From Planctomycetota bacterium (lineage in GTDB: Bacteria > Planctomycetota > SZUA-567 > H5-PLA8 > CALKMO01), in the NCBI GenBank assembly GCA_026417845.1, contig JAOACM010000001.1:2460-31095 (forward strand): a DNA stretch of 28,636 nucleotides, written 5' to 3'. Each line of letters opens with the position of its first letter. The first letter of the stretch is position 1. A program made the translations under genes and the position numbers. The notes beneath the pieces are model-generated. The model did not search any database. It was given only the letters and a program-made list of their open reading frames with translations, and had not been told where the DNA came from. This document shows positions 1 to 7,972 of the stretch, in pieces.

Positions 1-502
1 ACACATTGTTGGCGTCTCCTATGTATGCGACCTTGATCCCTTCTAGCCTGCCCAGCTTCTCACGTATGGTCATGACGTCGCCCAGCGCCTGGCATGGATG
101 CCGCTCGTCCGACAGGCCGTTTATTACCGGCTTGTCGCAGAATCGCGCGATCTCTACGATAGTTTCGTGCCTGTACGTCCGGAGAACGAGGCAGTCGAGA
201 TATCTGGCCGCGACCCGGGCGAGGTCCTTTATAGCCTCCCGCTCGCCCAGACGCCCCGACTCGGGGCCGACAAATACCGTCTGGCCTCCAAGCTGGTACG
301 TGGCGACCTCGAAGCTGAGTCGCGTGCGCATCGAGGCCTTCTCGAAGAACAGTCCGACGACGCGACCGGTAAGGGGTCTGGCGTAGCGGTAGACGCCGGG
401 GTCCTCTTTCTGGCGGAACGCAAGGTCCAGTATCTCCGCGAGCTCATCGCGGCTCCAGTTGTCCATCGAAATGAAATCCCTGCGCTTAGGACTCGTCGCC
501 AT
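1..502 (-). CDS. argF: Ornithine carbamoyltransferase, N-terminal part (cut by window edge)
   Basis: Transfers the carbamoyl group of carbamoyl phosphate to ornithine, giving citrulline, in cytoplasmic arginine synthesis. The 167 visible codons cover the carbamoyl-phosphate domain: the SMRTR form of the S-x-R-T-R phosphate-binding loop at residues 57-61, LRTY near 107-110, and HPCQ at 135-138. The spacing fits OTCase better than aspartate carbamoyltransferase, and the arg neighbours agree. The ornithine-binding C-terminal half lies outside the window. The ATG at 502 is preferred because GGGGGAGG lies about 8 bases upstream; an in-frame ATG at codon 13 is an alternative. It is the last visible gene of an argJ-argB-argD-argF run, but 297 bases separate it from argD, so it may have its own promoter. 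Confidence 0.93.
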   Translation of the reverse strand, partial: MATSPKRRDFISMDNWSRDELAEILDLAFRQKEDPGVYRYARPLTGRVVGLFFEKASMRTRLSFEVATYQLGGQTVFVGPESGRLGEREAIKDLARVAARYLDCLVLRTYRHETIVEIARFCDKPVINGLSDERHPCQALGDVMTIREKLGRLEGIKVAYIGDANNV

Positions 503-799
503 CGTCTCAGCCTCCCCCTTTTCGCGCCTCCGATGCGCCTGCTCCAGCGGCGATTTCAGGCGCCTGTCCGAAAACGCCCCCGGCGGCCAGGGCCTCCGCG
601 GCGTTCCGCCCGGTCCATTTTTTGAAGGTCTGGACGGAATCTCAGCGCCACCGGCCGAGGTGGCCCGTCAGCCTTCAGACCGTCTCGTGCCGGGCGTTCC
701 GTCCGGGAATGTCCCATCCCCGGATATCCAGCGGATGGATGCGTTCGGCCCCGTTTCCTCCTTCTTCTGCCCCGTTCGCCGGCTTAGCAGAGGTCCTTT
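503..799. other. Spacer between argD and argF, no gene seen
   Basis: These 297 bases hold no reading frame with recognisable protein content and no convincing promoter or terminator. The length is unusual inside an otherwise compact arg cluster. Confidence 0.5.
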
Positions 800-2002
800 T
801 CAGGCTCCTGTCTGCCGGGTTATTTCCAGCGCCCTGTCGAAGATGGCCAGCCCTTCCTCGATCTGTTCCCGCGTTACTATCAGCGCCGGCAGAAAGCGGA
901 CGGTTATATCGTGCGTGGAATTGACCAGCAGCCCCAGCTCCACACACCGCTCCACCACCCCGGCCGATGGCCCGTTAAGGTCCACGGCGGCCATCAGACC
1001 GCACTGCCTCACGGCGACGATGCGTCCGGCGTGCTTCTCCTTCAGGCGCCTCAGCCCATCCCCCAGGACCGGCGCCATGGCGCGCGCGTTTTCGATAAGG
1101 CGTTCCTTCTCGATGGCCTCGATCGCCGCCAGCCCTGCCGCGCAGACTATCGGATTGCCTCCGAACGTGCTCCCGTGCGTCCCCGGGACGAACGCCTCCG
1201 CCACGCGCTCCTTCGCTATTATCGCGCCGGCCGGCAATCCTCCTCCGAGCGGTTTGGCGAGGGCCATGATGTCCGGCTCCGGGCCTCCGAGCGTCCTGTA
1301 GGCGAACCAGTCGCCGGTGCGGCCCAGACCCGACTGGCACTCGTCGTATATGACCAGGGCGCCGGCAGAGTCGGCTATCCTCCGCGCCTCGCGCAGATAT
1401 TCCCCGATCAGCGGGAATATTCCGCCCTCCCCCTGAACGGGCTCCACTATTATCCCGGCCGTTCGGGGACCGACCGCCTTCGCGAGCGCCCCGATGTCTC
1501 CGAACGGCACATACCGGAAGCCCGGCACGAGCGGTTCGAACCCGGCATGGAATTTCGCCTGCGAGGTGGCCGACAGGGCGCCATAGGTGCGTCCGTGGAA
1601 ACAGTTCTCCAGGCTGACGAATTCAGTTCTCCCCTCCTTCATGCCGTAACGTCTGGCCAGCTTGATCGCCGCCTCCATAGCCTCCGCGCCCGAATTGCAG
1701 AAGAACACCTTCCCAGGGAAGGACCGCTCAACGAGCGCCTTGGCAAGCAGCCCCTGCGATTCCCAGTAGTAATTGTTGTGAACGTGTATCAGCTGCCCGG
1801 CCTGCGCCTTTATCGCGGCCACGATGCGGGGGTGGCAGTGGCCAAGCGCGCCGACACCGAGGCCCGGCAGCAGATCGAGGTACCGCCTGCCCCCGGCGTC
1901 CCACAGATAACATCCCTCGCCGCGGACAAAGGCAACGCCATACCTGCGATAGTTTCCGATGACGTACCGGTCGAAAAGTTCACGTATCCCGGCCATGTTC
2001 AT
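800..2002 (-). CDS. argD: Acetylornithine aminotransferase (class III PLP transaminase)
   Basis: Converts N-acetylglutamate semialdehyde plus glutamate to N-acetylornithine, the fourth step of arginine synthesis. The 400-residue product is normal length for ArgD. Visible class III motifs are NSGAEAMEAAIK (103-114, cofactor phosphate region), EPVQGEGG (187-194), IYDECQSGLGRTG (218-230, Asp220 facing the PLP pyridine nitrogen) and LAKPLGGGLPAGA (248-260), with Lys250 as the expected Schiff-base lysine. The frame stays open upstream to 2182, but that part is not ArgD-like and overlaps argB. The ATG at 2002 has GAGGG about 12 bases upstream; a second ATG at 1996 is also possible. It follows argB by 59 bases. 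Succinyldiaminopimelate or ornithine transaminase activity cannot be excluded from sequence, but context favours ArgD. Confidence 0.95.
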   Translation of the reverse strand: MNMAGIRELFDRYVIGNYRRYGVAFVRGEGCYLWDAGGRRYLDLLPGLGVGALGHCHPRIVAAIKAQAGQLIHVHNNYYWESQGLLAKALVERSFPGKVFFCNSGAEAMEAAIKLARRYGMKEGRTEFVSLENCFHGRTYGALSATSQAKFHAGFEPLVPGFRYVPFGDIGALAKAVGPRTAGIIVEPVQGEGGIFPLIGEYLREARRIADSAGALVIYDECQSGLGRTGDWFAYRTLGGPEPDIMALAKPLGGGLPAGAIIAKERVAEAFVPGTHGSTFGGNPIVCAAGLAAIEAIEKERLIENARAMAPVLGDGLRRLKEKHAGRIVAVRQCGLMAAVDLNGPSAGVVERCVELGLLVNSTHDITVRFLPALIVTREQIEEGLAIFDRALEITRQTGA

Positions 2003-2061
2003 GTCTGGCGGCTTCCCTCTGCTATGCCCTCCAGGCGGAATCTCCCGGGCGGAGAGGCGGT

Positions 2062-2931
2062 TCAGGCGCGTATCTCGGTCCCGATGCCCCTGTCCGTGAA
2101 TATCTCCAGCAGCATCGCGTGCGGCGTCAGGGCGTTGATTATGTGCGCCTTGCGAACGCCTCCCTTGAGCGCCGACAGGCACGCCTGCACCTTGGGTATC
2201 ATCCCTCCAGTAACGATCTTTTCACGGATCAGCCGCTCTGCCTCGCTCATGTCCATCGTCGAGAGAACGGAAGAAGGATCGCTCATATCTCTCATCACGC
2301 CGTCAACGTTCGAGAGGAACACGATCTTCTCGGCCCTGATCTCCGCGGCTACCTTCCACGCCACCGAATCGGCGTTGACGTTGTAAAGCCGTCCATCCGG
2401 GCCGCGGGCTATCGGAGCGACCACTGGTATGACGCTGCCCTCGGAGAGCCTGGCGCACAGTTCGGCGTCCACCGCCGTGATCTCCCCGACATAACCGAGG
2501 TCTATGTCGGGCCGGTCCTTCAGGCGGAGCTTCTCGCAGCGGAGGAAGTTGCTGCCGCGCCCATTCAGCGGTATCGCCTTGCCGTCGGCCTCCTCTATCG
2601 CCCGGCAGACCGCAAAGGATATCTCGTCTATCAGGACGCGGTGGGCTATTTCGATCGTCGCCTCGTCCGTCACCCTCCGCCCCTCGACGAAAACCGGTTT
2701 GATGCCGGCCTTCTCCATGGCGGCCGTTATCCTTGGCCCGCCGCCATGCACCAGCACCGGCCACATCCCCGCCTGTTCGAGAAAGACCACGTCGGTAATG
2801 ACGGACCTGAAGACGGCGGGGTCCTCCATCGCGCTCCCGCCCAGCTTTATGATCACGAACTTTCTGTCGAAGGCCTTCAGGTAGGGAAGCGCCTCTATCA
2901 GGACCGCGGCCTTCTCGCCGGCTGCGTTCAT
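2062..2931 (-). CDS. argB: N-acetylglutamate kinase
   Basis: Phosphorylates N-acetylglutamate with ATP, the second step of arginine synthesis and the usual feedback-control point. The 289-residue protein shows the amino-acid-kinase fold: KLGGSAM (29-35), VHGGGPRI (61-68), GRRVTDEATIEI (84-95), NVNADS before the C-terminal lobe, SNVDGV, and KIVTGGMIPK near the end. The N-terminal helix around residues 7-21 (AVLIEALPYLKAF) resembles the extra helix of arginine-inhibitable NAGK enzymes, so feedback inhibition by arginine is likely by family knowledge. The ATG at 2931 is preceded by a purine-rich stretch ending AGAAGAGGAG. argJ lies 105 bases upstream and argD 59 bases downstream. Confidence 0.96.
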   Translation of the reverse strand: MNAAGEKAAVLIEALPYLKAFDRKFVIIKLGGSAMEDPAVFRSVITDVVFLEQAGMWPVLVHGGGPRITAAMEKAGIKPVFVEGRRVTDEATIEIAHRVLIDEISFAVCRAIEEADGKAIPLNGRGSNFLRCEKLRLKDRPDIDLGYVGEITAVDAELCARLSEGSVIPVVAPIARGPDGRLYNVNADSVAWKVAAEIRAEKIVFLSNVDGVMRDMSDPSSVLSTMDMSEAERLIREKIVTGGMIPKVQACLSALKGGVRKAHIINALTPHAMLLEIFTDRGIGTEIRA

Positions 2932-3036
2932 CTCCTCTTCTCCCCCCCCTCCATCCGGTTGCCCCGCGCGGCGCCGCCGTCCCGCCCGCCCGGCCCCTCG
3001 CGCGTTTCCCGCGACCGCGCGCCGGCGAGCAGCGCT

Positions 3037-4284
3037 TCAGGTATGGTACTCCGCGTTTATGGTTATGTAGCCGTGCGTCAGGTCGCACGTATACATTCGA
3101 AAGGCTCCGGGACCGCTGCCGGCCATGAGCAATATCGAAACCTCCTTGCGCGCCAGCAGGCGCCTCATCTCCTTCCTGTCGAATTCTACCGGTTCGCCGT
3201 TCCTGAAGACATCGCGCCCGCATATCTGCACCGTCGCGCGCCGCTCATCGAACCTGGCTCCCGACCGGCCCGCCGCCGCGATTATCCGCCCCCAGTTGGG
3301 GTCGCAGCCGGCCATCGCCGTCTTTACCAGAGGAGACTCGGCTATGGCGCGCGCGGCCTTTTCGGCGTCGCGTCTGGAAGCGGCCCCCCCCACGGCTACC
3401 GTGATCAGCTTCCCCGCGCCCTCGCCGTCCGCCGCAATCTGTCTGGCCAGCGAATCGCACACATCGAGGAGCGCGTCCCTGAACGATCCGTAGGCGGGCC
3501 CCCTTGGCGCAGAGATAAGGGGGATGCCGGCGAGGCCGCTTGCGAGTATCAGCGCCGTGTCGTTCGTGGATGTATCCCCGTCGACGGTCACGGCGTTGAA
3601 GGTATCCGCCGCGCCATCCCGGAGCGCCGAGCGGAGGGCGGCAGGCGAAATACGCGCGTCGGTGACGATGAAGGCCAGCATCGTCGCCATGCGCGGCGCT
3701 ATCATGCCCGATCCTTTGCACGCCCCAACTATCCGCACCGTCGCGCCGCTGCGTCCGGCGCGCCAGGAGGTCGCGGCGGTCTTCGGAACCAGGTCGGTCG
3801 TCATTATTGCGCGTTCGAAATCGCCGGTGCACTTCCTCTCGGCAATACAGCCGGCCAGAACCTCTATCCCGGGCAGAATCCTGTCCATTGGCAGGCGCCG
3901 GCCTATGACGCCGGTGGATGCGACCAGGACGCGGGCTGGCGGCACGCCCAGTCTCTCCCCGGCGCACCGGCACATCGCAAGCGCGTCAGCCATCCCACCA
4001 TCGCCCGTGCACGCGTTAGCGCAACCGGCATTGACTACCACCGCGCGCACCCGGCCGCCCCCAGCTTCGATATGTCTCCGACTGACCTTTACCGGCGCCG
4101 CACAAACGGCGTTGGTGGTGAAGACTCCGGCCGCGGCGGCATCCTGTTCGCAATACAGTATCGCCAGGTCGGGAGGTCTGGCTGGGGCGGTCTTAAGCCC
4201 GCAGTGCATCGCCGCGGTACGGAAACCGGGAACCTCGGAAAGCCGGAAGCAGACTCCCCCGCTTCCGCGCGTGTCGGATGCCAC
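3037..4284 (-). CDS. argJ: Glutamate N-acetyltransferase / amino-acid acetyltransferase
   Basis: Moves the acetyl group from N-acetylornithine to glutamate, recycling acetyl in arginine synthesis; some homologues also use acetyl-CoA. The 415-residue proenzyme has the self-cleavage site GACKGSGMIAPRMATMLAF (187-205). Thr201 is the expected new N-terminus and nucleophile, and TTD at 162-164 and the VNAGCANACTG stretch near 84-94 also fit the family. The start is GTG at 4284, supported by GGAGG 8 bases upstream. It is the first arg gene after the rpsI terminator, with about 77 bases between terminator and start in which I found no clear promoter. Whether it is mono- or bifunctional cannot be told from sequence. 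argC is not in this window. Confidence 0.96.
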   Translation of the reverse strand: MASDTRGSGGVCFRLSEVPGFRTAAMHCGLKTAPARPPDLAILYCEQDAAAAGVFTTNAVCAAPVKVSRRHIEAGGGRVRAVVVNAGCANACTGDGGMADALAMCRCAGERLGVPPARVLVASTGVIGRRLPMDRILPGIEVLAGCIAERKCTGDFERAIMTTDLVPKTAATSWRAGRSGATVRIVGACKGSGMIAPRMATMLAFIVTDARISPAALRSALRDGAADTFNAVTVDGDTSTNDTALILASGLAGIPLISAPRGPAYGSFRDALLDVCDSLARQIAADGEGAGKLITVAVGGAASRRDAEKAARAIAESPLVKTAMAGCDPNWGRIIAAAGRSGARFDERRATVQICGRDVFRNGEPVEFDRKEMRRLLARKEVSILLMAGSGPGAFRMYTCDLTHGYITINAEYHT

Positions 4285-4361
4285 CGGAACCGCCTCCGGT
4301 TTTTACTCCCCACAGCCCCCGGCGCGCGAGGCCACGCCCGGGAAAGGGCGGACATCGTGGG

Positions 4362-4393
4362 AAAACAACGGCGCGCGGGGCGTCCCGCGCGCC
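4362..4393 (-). terminator. Intrinsic terminator after rpsI
   Basis: On the minus strand a perfect 10-bp stem GGCGCGCGGG / CCCGCGCGCC with a 4-base loop is followed directly by GTTGTTTT. It lies 18 bases past the rpsI stop codon and separates rplM-rpsI from the arginine genes. Confidence 0.85.
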
Positions 4394-4411
4394 ACGCCGG
4401 AAAGCGAACGA

Positions 4412-4822
4412 TCAGCGCTTCGAGTACTGGAACCTCTTCCGCGCGCCCGGCCGGCCGTACTTCTTCCGTTCGACCTTGCGGGGATCCCTGGTGAGATAGC
4501 CTTCCTCCCTGAGCCCCTTCTCAAGGTTCTGGTCGTATTCGACCAGCGCCCTGGCTACGCCTAGCCTTATAGCCTCCGCCTGCCCGGTCGTTCCCCCGCC
4601 GCGCACGTTGACGAAAACGTCGAAGGTATTTTCCATCTTGACAAAGGTCAGCGGCGATATGGCAGCCTTGCGGCAGACCTCGGTTGGGAAATATTCCTTG
4701 AGAGGACGTCCGTTAATCACGAACTGCCCCTGGCCGGGCCTGATGCGAACTCTCGCGGTCGCCGTCTTGCGCCGTCCCGTTCCCCAGATGTAACCCGCGG
4801 TTTTCCTGTCAGCCGGAGCCAA
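4412..4822 (-). CDS. rpsI: 30S ribosomal protein S9
   Basis: Small-subunit head protein whose C-terminal tail reaches the P-site tRNA. The 136-residue product has WGTGRRKTATARVR near the start, GGGTTGQAEAIRLGVARAL in the middle and the expected basic end KKYGRPGARKRFQYSKR. The start is TTG at 4822, chosen because AAGGAGG lies 9 bases upstream and no downstream ATG precedes the conserved core. It follows rplM by 20 bases and ends just before a strong terminator, giving the classic two-gene L13-S9 operon. Confidence 0.97.
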   Translation of the reverse strand: MAPADRKTAGYIWGTGRRKTATARVRIRPGQGQFVINGRPLKEYFPTEVCRKAAISPLTFVKMENTFDVFVNVRGGGTTGQAEAIRLGVARALVEYDQNLEKGLREEGYLTRDPRKVERKKYGRPGARKRFQYSKR

Positions 4823-4842
4823 TGGACTATCCCTCCTTCCTG

Positions 4843-5265
4843 CTAGATTGCGAGCGGCTTGGGCTGCTGGGCCGCATGCGGATGTTTATCGGACTCGTAG
4901 ACCTTGAGCTTGCGCAGCATCTTCTTCGCCAGCAGATTCTTTGGCAGCATGCGCCTCACGGCATTTCGCACTGCGAAGACGGGCTTCTTCGCCACAAGCT
5001 CGTGGAAAGGGATCTCCTTCAACCCGCCGGGATAGCCGGACCAGTGCGTATAAACCTTGGCGGTGTTCTGCACCTTCACCTTGGCCGCGTTGACTATTAT
5101 TACGTAATCGCCGCCATCTATGTGCGGCGTGTACGTGGGTTTATCCTTGCCCATCAGTTTGACGGCCACCTTGGCGGCCATGCGCCCCAGTGATTTGCCT
5201 GAGGCATCTACCACCCACCAGTCCCTCTTCACCTCAGCCGGTTTCTGCATGTATGTTCTTTTCAT
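4843..5265 (-). CDS. rplM: 50S ribosomal protein L13
   Basis: Early-assembling large-subunit protein that binds 23S rRNA. The 140-residue sequence carries family signatures WWVVDASGKSLGRMAAKVA (16-34), HIDGGDYVIIVNA and MLPKNLLAKKMLRKLKVY near the C-terminus. The ATG at 5265 starts the conserved MKRTYMQKP block; the Shine-Dalgarno is weak (GGGGGT). It is the first gene of the rplM-rpsI pair. A strong promoter lies about 87 bases upstream. Confidence 0.97.
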   Translation of the reverse strand: MKRTYMQKPAEVKRDWWVVDASGKSLGRMAAKVAVKLMGKDKPTYTPHIDGGDYVIIVNAAKVKVQNTAKVYTHWSGYPGGLKEIPFHELVAKKPVFAVRNAVRRMLPKNLLAKKMLRKLKVYESDKHPHAAQQPKPLAI

Positions 5266-5297
5266 GGCTCAGCCAGCACCCCCGGGAAACGCTTGTC

Positions 5298-5344
5298 TTT
5301 CAGCCCCCGATCTCTCCTGAACCTGAAATGTGCGGTCGGGGAAA
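5298..5344 (-). promoter_or_regulatory. Possible hairpin at the 5' end of the rplM leader
   Basis: CCCCGA at 5305-5310 and TCGGGG at 5336-5341 can pair, with a TTT/AAA extension, right at the predicted start of the rplM transcript. It could be an L13 or S9 autoregulatory element or simply a stabilising stem. The enclosed sequence shows no known motif. Confidence 0.35.
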
Positions 5345-5351
5345 GGAAACA

Positions 5352-5379
5352 TATGTATTCCCGGCGGCACCTTTGTCAA
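5352..5379 (-). promoter_or_regulatory. Sigma-70-type promoter for rplM-rpsI
   Basis: On the minus strand a perfect -35 TTGACA (5374-5379) is followed after 16 bases by TACATA (5352-5357). Transcription would start near 5345, leaving a leader of about 80 bases before the L13 start codon. Confidence 0.65.
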
Positions 5380-5413
5380 GTCCGAACCGCGGCCGATGGC
5401 CGGTGGGCCGGTG

Positions 5414-5575
5414 CTGGTGCATGGCCGTAACTGCGGAGTTCGAAATGCATGGGGTCTGGAGTCCTGATTCGCTTTCTTCGTCCGCCCGGTTCAAAGGGCG
5501 CGGACCGGATATGTGTACCCGTAGCGCGTCTCCTGCGGATCGCTCCAGAACCCTGCATTTACGGCAATGCACCAG
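5414..5575. repeat. Degenerate inverted repeat between divergent promoters
   Basis: Arms at 5416-5441 and 5548-5573 match at 22 of 26 positions in inverted orientation. The similarity reaches a little further: both units contain CTCCAGA, then TGCATTT, ACGGC and ATGCACCAG, one with about 14 extra bases. The enclosed 106 bases have no credible reading frame. It could be the remains of a small non-autonomous mobile element or a repeat family. It sits exactly between the rplM promoter and the promoter of the FHA gene. Confidence 0.5.
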
Positions 5576-5601
5576 ATGGCCCTGCCGTATTTTCCGGACG
5601 A

Positions 5602-5631
5602 TTGACATCGGTCCGGGATCGCGGTTAGAAT
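5602..5631 (+). promoter_or_regulatory. Sigma-70-type promoter for the FHA gene
   Basis: TTGACA (5602-5607), an 18-base spacer, then TAGAAT (5626-5631). The predicted start near 5638 leaves about 140 bases before the FHA start codon. The -10 is the same TAGAAT as in the ribosomal cluster promoter at 12245-12250. Confidence 0.65.
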
Positions 5632-5778
5632 GAAGCGCGGATCGGATTTCTCCCCGCATGGGCGCGACTGGATTGGACCCCGTGCGGAAGGGCCGGAGAA
5701 GCCGTAAGAGTGGCGCCGGGGGTATGGACTCCGGCCCCGGCGGATCCGGCCCCCCGGCGGATTTATCGAGGACGGAGC

Positions 5779-6375
5779 ATGCCGGCTACCGTAACGATCA
5801 TATTCGGGGGTCAGGAGCAGCAGACGTTCGCTCTGGAAAAACCCTCTACCGTAGTGGGACGCGACCCTACCTGCGATATCCAGATAGACAATCTCGGAAT
5901 ATCGCGGAACCACTGCCAGTTCCTCAGGCGCGGATCCGCCTACGTTGTGCAGGACATGAACTCGTCGAACGGCACCTTCGTCAACGGGAAGCGAATCGCC
6001 GAACATTATCTGAACGATCAGGACGAGGTAGTCATAGGCAAATACACACTGAAGTTCCGCAACGACGAGCAGGCGGCGCAGGCGCAGGCCGCGGAGAAGA
6101 AGGAAGTCCCCGACACGCTCAACACCTATGTCATGGACGGCGCCAAGATACAGGAGCAACTCGCCAGGATGCGCGGCCAGACCGCCCCGGCGCCTGGACG
6201 GCCCGCAGGGCCTATGACGGCCAGGGACTTCGCGAAGGCCATGGACGGCGTCGCTCCGCCTTCGGCCGCAGCCGCCGCAAAGGTCCAGCTGTACCAGACG
6301 CTGTTCGCAATATCGTTCATCGTTAACATACTGCTTGTCACGTTGCTGATCATGAAGGTCGCCGGCGTGTTCTGA
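5779..6375 (+). CDS. FHA-domain protein with C-terminal membrane anchor
   Basis: A 198-residue protein with an N-terminal forkhead-associated domain (about 5-95), which in this family binds phosphothreonine peptides. The key loops are present: VGRDPTCDIQI (25-35, with the conserved Gly-Arg), ISRNHCQF (41-48, Ser-x-x-His) and NSSNGTFVNGKRI (61-73). A linker rich in Ala, Gln and Pro (about 97-168) leads to one hydrophobic segment (about 171-196) that ends the protein, so it should be tail-anchored with the FHA domain in the cytoplasm. The ATG at 5779 has GAGG 7 bases upstream. It has its own promoter and converges on the DUF4159 gene 46 bases away. No Ser/Thr kinase or phosphatase is in this window, so the partner is unknown. 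Confidence 0.85.
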   Translation: MPATVTIIFGGQEQQTFALEKPSTVVGRDPTCDIQIDNLGISRNHCQFLRRGSAYVVQDMNSSNGTFVNGKRIAEHYLNDQDEVVIGKYTLKFRNDEQAAQAQAAEKKEVPDTLNTYVMDGAKIQEQLARMRGQTAPAPGRPAGPMTARDFAKAMDGVAPPSAAAAAKVQLYQTLFAISFIVNILLVTLLIMKVAGVF

Positions 6376-6421
6376 ATTTCGCAGGTGGCCGGAAGGATCT
6401 CGAAACATTATCTGCATCCGG

Positions 6422-7972
6422 TCAATGTGTCATGCCGTATATGAGTATGTTCATGCCGAGGCGCCTGGCGTCGGCCTTTTCGTAGCCGAGGCAGTAGGGG
6501 CAGTCGGCATCCTCCAGCCCGCAGCCGATATCGTAAGGACTGTAAATCACGCAGGTCGCGCCGGCGAGTGTTATTCCTTCGAGCGTCGGGGCGTCCATGT
6601 CGGGCTTCGACTTCCTGAGCCTGGGCGAGTATTCCGCCCTGGCCACCTTACCGGCCCCGGCGGCGGAGTAGACCGGGTGGTCGGAGGGCAGCGCCTCCAG
6701 CTTCGCCCCCGGCAGGACCCTGACAATCTCCCGCCTGAATGCCGCGTCGAAGGCCTTCCTGCCGCAGCAGGCGTCTGCCAGCAGGAAGCCGCCGTTCTTC
6801 AGGTGGCGGCGCAGCGCGGCGACCTCCTCTTCGGAAAATTTGAACTCATCGTGCCCCGTAATATAGAGGAGCGGGAGCCTGAAGGCATCGAGCTTTCCCA
6901 GGTCCACGGGCACTTTCTTGAACTTGACCTCCAGCGCCGTGTTGGCCGCGGAAAACTTCATCAGGTTGGCCGCGGCGTTCGGATCGGGATCCCAGTCGCC
7001 CTCGTGGACGATCTGACCCCAGACGAATTTCTCCTCGCTCGATTCCTCCGCGTCCCTATATACCTTGGCCGACGCGAGCTGCCTGCCCTGCTGGTAACAT
7101 GCGAGAGCGCAGGCGATCATATTGATACCGATGCACACCGCATCGTCTCCACCCCTGGCGTCCGACCAGACCCTGCGTCCCTGGTCGTGGCGGTGGCCGT
7201 CCCATCCGCAGCTCAGGTCGTAAGGCGAGAACAAAACCGCCGTCCGGCAGTACATATCTATGCCATGTATGACCGGTCTGCTCTTGAATGGCTTCTGATC
7301 CTCCCCGATCATACCGACCTGCTCTATGTTATAGAAGGCCGCGAACAGCGGATGGTCGGGCGGGAGGATTTCCATCTTCTTCCGGGGGAATATCGCGTTC
7401 ATCTCACGCATGAACGATTCGAGGTATTCCTTCTTCCCGCAACAGGCCTCGCCGATCAGGCAGCCGCCGTCCTGGAGGAACCAGTAGAGCTTTTTCCTCA
7501 GGTTCCCGTCGAATTCGAACCCCTCGTGGCCGGTCAGGTACAACATTGGAGTTTCGGCCGGGCTCCATGAGAACGTATCCAGCGTCACGGGGACGCCGCG
7601 GTAATCGAGGTTGAGGGCGCGCTTAGCCTTTTCCATCAGCGAGGGGATGTCGGAGGGATCGGTCGTCCAGTCCCTGTATGTATAGACGTTCCCCCTCTCA
7701 TCAGTTCCTTTCACTATCTTCCCGTATTCTATCTTCCCTATCAGTGCCGGGGGGGCAGGCGGTCGCTTCTTCTCGCTCCGCCTGAGCGGCGTGACCGGCA
7801 GCGGCAGCGGCGCGAAGGATTCTCCGCCGGTCACGCGGTGCGGCTTGGCCTTCGGTGGCGGCCCGCAGCTGCCAGCCTCAGCCTTCACGGCGCCCGCTAT
7901 CGCGCCGACCGTCATCCCCGCAAGGAGTCCGCAGAACTCCCGCCGCCCATGTTTGGCTTCGTCGCAACCCAT
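6422..7972 (-). CDS. Tat-exported protein with two tandem DUF4159 domains
   Basis: Of unknown function. The 516-residue protein begins with a twin-arginine-type signal (HGRREFCGLLAGM at 8-20, then a short hydrophobic stretch), followed by a Pro/Lys-rich linker. Two copies of a DUF4159 domain follow, about 79-293 and 315-514. They share YLTGHE/YITGHD, a GG-x-L-x-x-x-ACCG block (176-179 and 401-404), PPDHPLF/PSDHPVY and SPYDLSCGW/SPYDIGCGL (249-257 and 478-486). DUF4159 is thought to adopt a class I glutamine-amidotransferase-like fold. The repeated Cys-Cys is notable but its role is unknown. The ATG at 7972 is preferred over 8032 because it puts the RR motif near the N-terminus and has AAAGGA 10 bases upstream. 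Cys36 after AGS might act as a lipobox cysteine. The gene lies downstream of the glycosidase-like gene. Confidence 0.8.
   Translation of the reverse strand: MGCDEAKHGRREFCGLLAGMTVGAIAGAVKAEAGSCGPPPKAKPHRVTGGESFAPLPLPVTPLRRSEKKRPPAPPALIGKIEYGKIVKGTDERGNVYTYRDWTTDPSDIPSLMEKAKRALNLDYRGVPVTLDTFSWSPAETPMLYLTGHEGFEFDGNLRKKLYWFLQDGGCLIGEACCGKKEYLESFMREMNAIFPRKKMEILPPDHPLFAAFYNIEQVGMIGEDQKPFKSRPVIHGIDMYCRTAVLFSPYDLSCGWDGHRHDQGRRVWSDARGGDDAVCIGINMIACALACYQQGRQLASAKVYRDAEESSEEKFVWGQIVHEGDWDPDPNAAANLMKFSAANTALEVKFKKVPVDLGKLDAFRLPLLYITGHDEFKFSEEEVAALRRHLKNGGFLLADACCGRKAFDAAFRREIVRVLPGAKLEALPSDHPVYSAAGAGKVARAEYSPRLRKSKPDMDAPTLEGITLAGATCVIYSPYDIGCGLEDADCPYCLGYEKADARRLGMNILIYGMTH

Noticed and set aside
562..575. 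Fourteen bases GCCTGTCCGAAAAC also found at 14094-14107
   Set aside because: A 14-base match is expected by chance in 28.6 kb of GC-rich sequence, and the flanks differ.
5400..5600. Possible tRNA in the rplM-FHA spacer (GTTC-like loop)
   Set aside because: No acceptor stem, anticodon arm or D-arm can be formed around it.
5300..5659. Minus-strand open frame of 119 codons in the rplM-FHA spacer
   Set aside because: It lies over the inverted repeat and two promoters, has no family resemblance or good ribosome site, and opposite-strand frames are equally open.
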